From an uncultured Mediterraneibacter sp. (GTDB lineage: Bacteria; Bacillota; Clostridia; Lachnospirales; Lachnospiraceae): 11,500 bases of DNA. The translations under genes were made by a program, and so were the position numbers. Where the stretch lies: assembly GCA_934418295.1 (NCBI GenBank), contig CAKRWZ010000060.1, forward strand, positions 1-11,500. The letters are read 5' to 3'. The notes beneath the pieces were generated by a model. It was not told where the DNA came from, searched no databases, and was given only the letters and a program-made list of their open reading frames with translations. Shown here piece after piece: positions 6,159 through 11,500 of the stretch (position 1 is its first letter; every line of letters starts with the position of its first letter).

Positions 6159-7994
6159 ATGGACAATCAAGAGAAAAAGAAGATAGATAAACCGTCAAAA
6201 GACAAAAAAACAGACGGGAAAGTGCCCGTAAAACGGAGACCGAAACCGCCGGTACCGGAGAAAAAAAATACGGAAGAAAAGCCGGTGGAAAAGGTTGAGA
6301 AAACAGAGAAAAAGGCTGCATCGGAGAAGAAAAAGCCGGAGAAGAAAGCCGCCGGAAAAGAAGGTCAGCATGAAAAAGCCGCAGAGCAAAAGCCGGAGAA
6401 AGCGAAGAAGCAAGATGGCGAAAAATTGGAAAAAGAGATACCGGCGCATTCTGAAAAAATTAAAAAAAGGAAAAAGAAGAGTAAAACCTCTGACCAAAAT
6501 CTGGACGATGATCTTATACTCGTGTCTGATGATACAGAAGAAGTAACAGAGGTCGGAGAAACAGCAGAGACGAGGGAAGCTTCCGAAAAGAAAAAAACGG
6601 GCCGGGGGAAAAAGGCAGCGATCATCATCGGATCGGTATTTGGTGCACTGGCGCTTCTTTATCTGGGAGCAGCTGTGTTTTTCATGAGCCATTTTTATTA
6701 CGGAACGATGATAAACGGCGTCCGCTTTTCCATGAAGACGGCAGCAGGCGTGGAAGCTTATTTTGAACAGCAGGTAAAGGATTATAAGCTGACAATAGAG
6801 GAAAAGGATGACGTAGAAGAGAGTATTACCGGCCAGGAGATTTCTCTGGAATACCACAAAGGGGAAGAAGTGGAGAAGGCGTTGAAGGCGCAGAATCCGT
6901 TTTTGTGGCCGAAAGTATTCTTTCAGCCTTCTGCAGCCGAAGTAAAGATCGAGGTATCCTACGATCAGACTGCTCTGGAAGAAAAAGTGAAGAATTTGAA
7001 ATGTATCACGGAAGTGGAACAGACGGAATCCGTGTCTGCGCAGCCAAAATTTGACGGAGAAAAATTTGTGGTGGAGCCGGAGCAGATCGGAAAGAAAGTA
7101 AACCAGGATGTATTGATAGAAAAAGTGAAAGAATACGTTTCCGGATTTCAAAATAAGTTAAATATGGAAGAAGAGGCGTGTTATACGTTCCCGAAATACA
7201 CTTCGGATTCACCGGAGGTACAGGCGGCCTGCGATAAAATGAATGAATATTGTCAGGCAAGTATTACTTACAGCATGGGCTCCAATACGGAAGTGGTGGA
7301 TAAGGCATTGATCTCCACCTGGCTGACCTGTGATGCGGATCTGAATGTGACCTTTCACACAGATGCGGTCAATCAGTATATGGCAGAATTTGTCCAAAAA
7401 TATAACACGGTGGGAACCACACGGCAGCTCACGACTCCTACCGGAAAGACGACGCAGGTAAGCGGCGGAACTTACGGGTGGAAGATCGATGAAGCGGCGG
7501 AAGCACAGGCGTTGATTGCCAGCATCCAAAACAAAGAAGTGACGACGAAAGAACCGGCCTACACCCAGACGGCAGCCAGCCACGACGGTGCAGATTGGGG
7601 AAATACATATCTGGAAGTAGACCTGACAGAGCAGCATGTGTGGTTTATTTCGGAAGGAAATGTGGCTTTTGAGGCCAACGTGGTGACCGGGCTTCCGACA
7701 CCGGCCAGACAGACGCCGGAGGGAGTCTACGATATTTTGGAAAAATTGCGGAATAAAACGCTCCGGGGTGAAAAACGGCCGGACGGAACTTACGAATATG
7801 AGACACCGGTCAGCTATTGGATGCGTGTGACTTACCAGGGTGTGGGCTTCCACGATGCGACCTGGCAGCCTTATTTCGGAGGAGACCGCTATAAGACAAA
7901 CGGTTCCCACGGATGTATCAATATGGCTTACAATGATATTGCGACGATGTATGAGATGGTACCGGTGCGCTGCCCGGTAGTTATGCATTATTAA
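6159..7994 (+). CDS. Membrane-anchored L,D-transpeptidase (YkuD domain) with peptidoglycan-binding domain
   Basis: Predicted to make 3-3 (L,D) cross-links in peptidoglycan or to attach or trim stem peptides outside the membrane. The 611 residues divide into: a cytoplasmic tail 1-151, extremely rich in Lys and Glu; one membrane segment at about 152-176; a region at about 225-335 resembling the PG_binding_4 domain that often precedes YkuD domains; and the catalytic domain from about 484 to the end. Catalytic motif SHGCIN at 583-588 gives nucleophile Cys586, with partner His565 (GFHDA). No cleavable signal peptide is seen; topology is N-in. The ATG at 6159 follows AAAGGGAG at 6145-6152. It is transcribed alone, divergent from aroC, and ends in a hairpin terminator. 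The catalytic class is firm. The physiological role (3-3 cross-linking, beta-lactam tolerance, spore or envelope stress) is not shown by the sequence. Confidence 0.92.
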   Translation: MDNQEKKKIDKPSKDKKTDGKVPVKRRPKPPVPEKKNTEEKPVEKVEKTEKKAASEKKKPEKKAAGKEGQHEKAAEQKPEKAKKQDGEKLEKEIPAHSEKIKKRKKKSKTSDQNLDDDLILVSDDTEEVTEVGETAETREASEKKKTGRGKKAAIIIGSVFGALALLYLGAAVFFMSHFYYGTMINGVRFSMKTAAGVEAYFEQQVKDYKLTIEEKDDVEESITGQEISLEYHKGEEVEKALKAQNPFLWPKVFFQPSAAEVKIEVSYDQTALEEKVKNLKCITEVEQTESVSAQPKFDGEKFVVEPEQIGKKVNQDVLIEKVKEYVSGFQNKLNMEEEACYTFPKYTSDSPEVQAACDKMNEYCQASITYSMGSNTEVVDKALISTWLTCDADLNVTFHTDAVNQYMAEFVQKYNTVGTTRQLTTPTGKTTQVSGGTYGWKIDEAAEAQALIASIQNKEVTTKEPAYTQTAASHDGADWGNTYLEVDLTEQHVWFISEGNVAFEANVVTGLPTPARQTPEGVYDILEKLRNKTLRGEKRPDGTYEYETPVSYWMRVTYQGVGFHDATWQPYFGGDRYKTNGSHGCINMAYNDIATMYEMVPVRCPVVMHY

Positions 7995-8015
7995 AAAGGT
8001 CCGCTGGACCTTTTT
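7993..8015 (+). terminator. Rho-independent terminator after the L,D-transpeptidase gene
   Basis: Perfect 10-bp inverted repeat, AAAAAGGTCC (7993-8002) and GGACCTTTTT (8006-8015), with a 3-base loop. The 3' arm itself supplies the U-tract. The 5' arm begins inside the TAA stop codon (7992-7994). Confidence 0.9.
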
Positions 8016-8059
8016 GTCGTATGCCGGATAACTAAATAAAGACATAAAGGAAGGAAACT

Positions 8060-9187
8060 ATGTATCGGATTTTAAAAAAAGAAGGACGTGCAAAAAGAGG
8101 AAGACTGACGACGGTCCATGGTGTCATCGAAACACCGGTTTTTATGAACGTCGGCACGGCAGCTGCGATCAAGGGAGCTGTATCGACGGATGATCTCAGA
8201 GGGATCAAGACCCAGGTGGAACTGTGCAATACCTATCATCTCCATGTGAGACCGGGGGATCAGATCGTGAAACAACTGGGCGGTCTCCACAAATTTATGA
8301 ATTGGGATAAGCCGATCCTGACAGACTCCGGAGGGTTTCAAGTGTTTTCCCTGGCGAAGCTGCGAAAGATCAAAGAGGAAGGCGTCAGCTTCCGTTCCCA
8401 TATCGACGGCAAAAAGATTTTTATGGGGCCGGAGGAAAGCATGCAGATCCAGTCGAACCTGGCGTCTACCATTGCGATGGCTTTTGACGAATGTCCGTCC
8501 AGTGTGGCAGATAAATCATATATGCAGGCTTCCGTGGAGCGGACGGCGAGATGGCTGGTGCGCTGCAAAGAGGAAATGAAGCGGCTGAACAGTTTGCCGG
8601 ATACGATCAATCCGCATCAGATGCTTTTCGGGATTAATCAGGGGGGGATCTATGAAGATATCCGGATCGAGCACGCAAAGGAGATCGCAAAGCTGGATCT
8701 GGACGGATACGCGGTAGGCGGCTTGGCTGTGGGCGAAAGCCATGAAGAAATGTATCACATTCTGGATGAAGTGGTGCCATTCCTTCCGGAAGACAAGCCT
8801 ACTTACCTGATGGGTGTGGGAACACCGGCTAATATCCTGGAAGGGGTGGAGAGAGGAATCGACTTTTTCGACTGTGTTTACCCAAGCCGGAACGGACGTC
8901 ACGGCCACGTTTATACCAACCATGGAAAGATCAACCTTTTTAATGCAAAATATGAATTGGACCAAAGCCCCATCGAGGAAGGATGCGGCTGCCCGGCCTG
9001 CAAAAGCTACAGCAGGGCCTATATCCGCCATCTCCTGAAAGCAAAGGAAATGCTGGGAATGCGCCTGTGCGTGCTGCATAATCTCTATTTTTACAATACG
9101 ATGATGGAAGAGATCCGGGATGCACTGGACGCAGGAAATTTCCGGGAATATAAAAAGAAAAAACTGGAAGGAATGGAAGCAAAATAG
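8060..9187 (+). CDS. tgt: tRNA-guanine(34) transglycosylase (queuosine pathway)
   Basis: Exchanges guanine 34 in GUN-anticodon tRNAs (Asp, Asn, His, Tyr) for the queuosine precursor preQ1. Length 375 residues is standard. Visible residues: general acid/base Asp89 in TDSGGFQVF, substrate-binding DEC 143-145, NQGG 193-196, GGLAVGE 220-226, nucleophile Asp271 in FFDCVYPSRNGR, and the zinc site Cys309, Cys311, Cys314 with His340. The Cys145 and Val224 positions match the bacterial preQ1-using enzyme rather than the eukaryotic queuine-using form, though some clostridial enzymes are reported to take queuine. The ATG at 8060 follows an AAGGAAGG site. The usual partner queA is not next to it; yajC follows, as in the common queA-tgt-yajC-secDF order. 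No strong promoter of its own is visible in the 45 bases after the preceding terminator. Confidence 0.96.
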   Translation: MYRILKKEGRAKRGRLTTVHGVIETPVFMNVGTAAAIKGAVSTDDLRGIKTQVELCNTYHLHVRPGDQIVKQLGGLHKFMNWDKPILTDSGGFQVFSLAKLRKIKEEGVSFRSHIDGKKIFMGPEESMQIQSNLASTIAMAFDECPSSVADKSYMQASVERTARWLVRCKEEMKRLNSLPDTINPHQMLFGINQGGIYEDIRIEHAKEIAKLDLDGYAVGGLAVGESHEEMYHILDEVVPFLPEDKPTYLMGVGTPANILEGVERGIDFFDCVYPSRNGRHGHVYTNHGKINLFNAKYELDQSPIEEGCGCPACKSYSRAYIRHLLKAKEMLGMRLCVLHNLYFYNTMMEEIRDALDAGNFREYKKKKLEGMEAK

Positions 9188-9196
9188 GGAAAAGAC

Positions 9197-9225
9197 TTGC
9201 AGGATCCGAAAGTTTTGTGTATGAT
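9197..9225 (+). promoter_or_regulatory. Promoter for yajC
   Basis: TTGCAG (9197-9202), 17-base spacer (9203-9219), TATGAT (9220-9225). It lies in the 92-base gap between tgt and yajC, so yajC can be transcribed independently of tgt. The predicted start is near 9232. Confidence 0.65.
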
Positions 9226-9279
9226 GGATACAATGTATTTTTGAAAAGCAGAGAATGATAATCATTAGGAGGACAGCGT

Positions 9280-9585
9280 ATGTATGGTGTATTAGCGGCA
9301 GGTGCCGGAACGGGCAATATCATGCTGATTGTAGTTTGGGTCGTTATTTTGGCAGGTATGTGGTTCTTTTTGATGCGTCCGCAGAAAAAAGAGCAGGAAA
9401 GAGTAAAAGCAATGATTGCCAATATGGAGATCGGAGATACTGTCTTGACGACAGGTGGTTTTTACGGAGTGGTCATCGACATTACAGATGAGGATGTGAT
9501 CGTAGAATTCGGAAGCAATAAAAATTGTCGTATCCCGATGAAAAAAACAGCGATCGCACAGATCGAAAAACCGGATGCTGAATAA
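9280..9585 (+). CDS. yajC: Preprotein translocase accessory subunit YajC
   Basis: Small single-pass membrane protein of the SecDF-YajC complex, which assists SecYEG export and membrane protein insertion. At 101 residues it fits the family. A membrane segment at about 10-28 is followed by the family's hallmark RPQKKEQ (about 30-36) and the conserved GDTVLTTGGFYGVV stretch (about 48-61), then a small beta-rich cytoplasmic domain. The ATG at 9280 has a consensus AGGAGG at 9267-9272 with seven bases spacing; a longer in-window reading frame starting at 9255 is in a different frame and is not the gene. It follows tgt, as in many bacteria, but secD/secF do not come next: a terminator and leuB do. 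Confident call. Confidence 0.95.
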   Translation: MYGVLAAGAGTGNIMLIVVWVVILAGMWFFLMRPQKKEQERVKAMIANMEIGDTVLTTGGFYGVVIDITDEDVIVEFGSNKNCRIPMKKTAIAQIEKPDAE

Positions 9586-9593
9586 AAATGCAG

Positions 9594-9622
9594 TAAAGCG
9601 CTTCCTTAGGGAAGCGTTTTCG
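9594..9622 (+). terminator. Rho-independent terminator after yajC
   Basis: Stem CGCTTCC (9599-9605) with GGAAGCG (9610-9616), loop TTAG, extended by a G-T and A-T pairs from the flanking AAAG, followed by TTTTCGTTT. It starts nine bases past the yajC stop and separates yajC from leuB. Confidence 0.85.
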
Positions 9623-9694
9623 TTTGCTGTGATTATGACGTGAAACCCCACGGTTTTATGCTATTTTTCATGCATATTTTTCTGCGCTAAAGTC

Positions 9695-9723
9695 TTGAAA
9701 CTATGCAAAAAATAGGGTAATAT
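9695..9723 (+). promoter_or_regulatory. Promoter of the leuB-ilvD transcript
   Basis: TTGAAA (9695-9700), 17-base spacer (9701-9717), TAATAT (9718-9723). The start would fall near 9730, leaving a leader of about 30 bases before the preferred leuB ATG. That leaves no room for a T-box or leucine attenuator. AT-rich sequence with two near repeats of TATTTTTC lies just upstream (about 9662-9684) and may act as an UP element. Confidence 0.75.
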
Positions 9724-9746
9724 GGGGAATAGTATTCAAAATGGAT

Positions 9747-9753
9747 GGAAGGA
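9747..9753 (+). promoter_or_regulatory. Ribosome binding site deciding the leuB start
   Basis: GGAAGGA with eight bases to the ATG at 9762. The in-frame ATG at 9741 lies upstream of this site, has no comparable purine tract, and would add seven residues (MDGRNKV) not expected before the family's usual N-terminus. Confidence 0.7.
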
Positions 9754-9761
9754 ATAAAGTT

Positions 9762-10853
9762 ATGAGTTTGAGGATCGGAATCATTAAAGGCGACGGAATC
9801 GGACCGGAAATCGTGACAGAGGCAGTGAAGGTTCTGGAAAAAGCGGGAAAGGTTTTCGGGTTTTCCTGTGAGTATGAGCATCTTCTCCTGGGAGGAGCTT
9901 CAATTGACGTGTATGGGGTACCATTGACGGAGGAAACCATCGAGGTTGCAAAAAGCTGTGATGCAGTTTTGATGGGCTCTATCGGGGGCGATGTGAAGAC
10001 ATCCCCATGGTATCAGCTGGAACCATCTAAAAGACCGGAGGCAGGTTTGCTGGGGATCCGAAAAGCACTGAATCTTTTCGCAAATCTCAGACCGGCTGTT
10101 CTTTATAAAGAGCTCAGCGGTGCATGTCCTTTGAAGGAGAGCATTACCGAGGGCGGATTTGATCTGATGATCATGCGGGAGCTGACCGGCGGACTGTATT
10201 TCGGAAAACGTTCTACAGAAGAAAGAGACGGTGTGCTGACCGCAGTGGATGAATTGACTTATAACGAAAACGAGATCCGCAGGATCGCAAAACGCGGTTT
10301 CGACATTGCGATGAAGAGACGGAAAAAAGTGACCAGTGTAGACAAGGCAAATGTGTTGGATTCTTCCAGACTTTGGAGAAAAGTTGTGGAAGAGGTAGCA
10401 GCAGATTACCCGGAAGTAGCACTGGAGCACATGCTGGTGGACAACTGCGCAATGCAGCTGGTAAAAGATCCGAAGCAGTTTGACGTCGTTCTGACGGAGA
10501 ACATGTTTGGGGATATCCTTTCAGATGAGGCAAGTATGATCACCGGTTCTATCGGTATGCTGGCTTCCGCCAGCCTGAACGAGACGAGCTTCGGCCTGTA
10601 TGAGCCAAGCGGCGGATCTGCACCGGATATCGCAGGCAAGGGAATCGCAAATCCGATCGCAACGATCCTCTCCGCAGCCATGATGCTGCGTTACAGCTTT
10701 GACATGGATCAGGAAGCAGAGGCAATCGAAAGAGCCGTTTCCGAAGTGCTGCAGAGCGGATACCGCACTATCGATATCATGTCAGAAGGCATGACACAGG
10801 TGGGAACAGCGGAGATCGGAGATCTGATCTGCGACCGGATCGTCAATATTTGA
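9762..10853 (+). CDS. leuB: 3-isopropylmalate dehydrogenase
   Basis: Oxidatively decarboxylates 3-isopropylmalate with NAD+ to 2-ketoisocaproate, the third reaction of leucine synthesis; Mg2+ or Mn2+ dependent cytoplasmic dimer. From the ATG at 9762 it has 363 residues, a normal length. Conserved residues: substrate arginines Arg100, Arg110 and Arg139, Tyr146 in RELTGGLYFG, catalytic Lys195 (VDKANVL), metal aspartates Asp227, Asp251 and Asp255, and the NAD-binding EPSGGSAPDIAGKGIANP at 281-298, which separates it from NADP-dependent isocitrate dehydrogenase. An alternative start at 9741 is less likely (see the ribosome site). It has its own promoter and is followed 40 bases later by ilvD, so both probably share a transcript. 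leuA, leuC and leuD are not in the window. Confidence 0.96.
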   Translation: MSLRIGIIKGDGIGPEIVTEAVKVLEKAGKVFGFSCEYEHLLLGGASIDVYGVPLTEETIEVAKSCDAVLMGSIGGDVKTSPWYQLEPSKRPEAGLLGIRKALNLFANLRPAVLYKELSGACPLKESITEGGFDLMIMRELTGGLYFGKRSTEERDGVLTAVDELTYNENEIRRIAKRGFDIAMKRRKKVTSVDKANVLDSSRLWRKVVEEVAADYPEVALEHMLVDNCAMQLVKDPKQFDVVLTENMFGDILSDEASMITGSIGMLASASLNETSFGLYEPSGGSAPDIAGKGIANPIATILSAAMMLRYSFDMDQEAEAIERAVSEVLQSGYRTIDIMSEGMTQVGTAEIGDLICDRIVNI

Positions 10854-10893
10854 GAAAATAAGCGGAAGATAAGATAGAAAAGAGGTAAGGAAA

Positions 10894-11500
10894 ATGAGAA
10901 GTGATACAGTTAAGAAGGGAATGCAGCAGGCACCGCACAGATCCCTGTTTCACGCACTCGGAATGACACAGGAGGAAATGGACAGACCATTGATCGGGAT
11001 CGTCAGTTCCTATAATGAGATCGTTCCGGGACATATGAATTTGGATAAAATCACAGAAGCCGTAAAACTTGGGGTTGCCATGGCAGGCGGAACACCGGTA
11101 GTGGTACCGGCGATCGCAGTCTGTGACGGTATCGCCATGGGACATATCGGCATGAAATACTCTCTGGTTACAAGAGATCTGATCGCAGATTCTACAGAAG
11201 CACTGGCAATGGCACATCAGTTTGACGGAATGGTCATGATCCCAAACTGCGACAAAAACGTGCCGGGTCTTTTGATGGCAGCAGCCAGAGTCAATATCCC
11301 GACGATCTTTGTCAGCGGCGGACCGATGATGGCCGGCCACGTGGGAGGAAGAAAGAGAAGTCTTTCCAGCATGTTTGAAGCGGTAGGAGCCTATGCGGCA
11401 GGTAACATGACAGAAGAGGAAGTCTGTGAGTACGAAAACAAAGTATGTCCGACCTGCGGTTCCTGTTCCGGTATGTATACCGCTAATAGTATGAACTGCC
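10894..11500 (+). CDS. ilvD: Dihydroxy-acid dehydratase, N-terminal part (3' end outside window)
   Basis: Dehydrates 2,3-dihydroxy-isovalerate and -methylvalerate to the keto acids that give valine, leucine and isoleucine. 202 of the roughly 555 usual residues are visible and in frame to the window edge. Features: CDG at 77-79 (Asp78, metal), NCDKNVPG at 118-125 with cluster ligand Cys119 and Lys121 (the residue carbamylated in homologues), and CPTCGSCSGMYTANSMNC at 185-202 with cluster ligand Cys191. The early motif is NEIVPGHMNL (41-50), lacking the cysteine of the plant/mycobacterial [2Fe-2S] enzymes, so this is the E. coli-like, probably oxygen-sensitive [4Fe-4S] type. ATG at 10894 follows AGAGGTAAGGA. 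The gene lies 40 bases after leuB with no terminator between, so co-transcription is likely. Confidence 0.96.
   Translation, partial: MRSDTVKKGMQQAPHRSLFHALGMTQEEMDRPLIGIVSSYNEIVPGHMNLDKITEAVKLGVAMAGGTPVVVPAIAVCDGIAMGHIGMKYSLVTRDLIADSTEALAMAHQFDGMVMIPNCDKNVPGLLMAAARVNIPTIFVSGGPMMAGHVGGRKRSLSSMFEAVGAYAAGNMTEEEVCEYENKVCPTCGSCSGMYTANSMNC

Noticed and set aside
6195..7151. 318-codon open frame on the minus strand opposite the L,D-transpeptidase
   Set aside because: It is the mirror of AAA/GAA-rich codons (reading as Phe/Leu/Arg-rich), has no family features, and the plus-strand gene has clear motifs, promoter, ribosome site and terminator.
8014..8042. Possible tgt promoter TTGTCG-17-TAAAGA
   Set aside because: Both boxes are poor matches and the -35 overlaps the terminator T-run; tgt may depend on readthrough or a weak promoter, but the sequence does not settle it.
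7209..8045. 278-codon minus-strand open frame across the transpeptidase catalytic domain and terminator
   Set aside because: It crosses a strong terminator and overlaps a conserved catalytic domain; its protein has no recognisable domain.
9643..9657. Small hairpin AAACC-CCAC-GGTTT between yajC and leuB
   Set aside because: Only five base pairs, upstream of the leuB promoter, with a better terminator just before it; likely chance.
9741..9761. Upstream ATG extending leuB by seven residues
   Set aside because: It has no proper ribosome site, whereas GGAAGGA sits eight bases before the ATG at 9762, where the normal family N-terminus starts.

Overview
The window looks like a chromosomal segment of a low-to-mid GC Bacillota, most likely a clostridial gut anaerobe of the Lachnospiraceae type. 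This is inferred from the strong purine-rich Shine-Dalgarno sites, the sigma-A type promoters, the long TGS-class nucleoside kinase, the PotC-PotD fusion and the E. coli-like (probably [4Fe-4S]) dihydroxy-acid dehydratase. I cannot name the species from sequence alone. Coding density is high, no gap exceeds 300 bases, and I see no mobile element, CRISPR array, tRNA or rRNA.

Layout: (1) bases 1-990, plus strand, hold the 3' part of a uridine kinase-like nucleoside kinase. It converges on (2) a minus-strand operon at 1115-5984, read aroC, potA, potB, potC-potD fusion. The two converge on one hairpin at about 1046-1098 that can terminate from both sides. The operon starts from a near-consensus promoter at 6025-6053. 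Its genes are separated by 1 base or overlap, so chorismate synthase and a complete polyamine ABC importer (ATPase, two permeases, binding protein) are probably made from one transcript. (3) A divergent plus-strand gene at 6159-7994 encodes a membrane-anchored L,D-transpeptidase with a very long charged cytoplasmic tail, ending in a perfect hairpin terminator. (4) tgt (tRNA-guanine transglycosylase) and yajC (SecDF-YajC accessory subunit) follow; yajC has its own promoter and a terminator. (5) leuB and the first third of ilvD form a branched-chain amino acid transcript that starts from a clear promoter at 9695-9723 and runs off the window.

These are mostly housekeeping functions: nucleotide salvage, aromatic and branched-chain amino acid synthesis, polyamine uptake, cell-wall cross-linking, queuosine tRNA modification and protein export. 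I found no convincing new multi-gene system. The points most worth a second look are the fused permease/binding protein, the aroC-pot operon, the homopolymer inside the L,D-transpeptidase promoter spacer, and that protein's lysine/glutamate-rich cytoplasmic tail.
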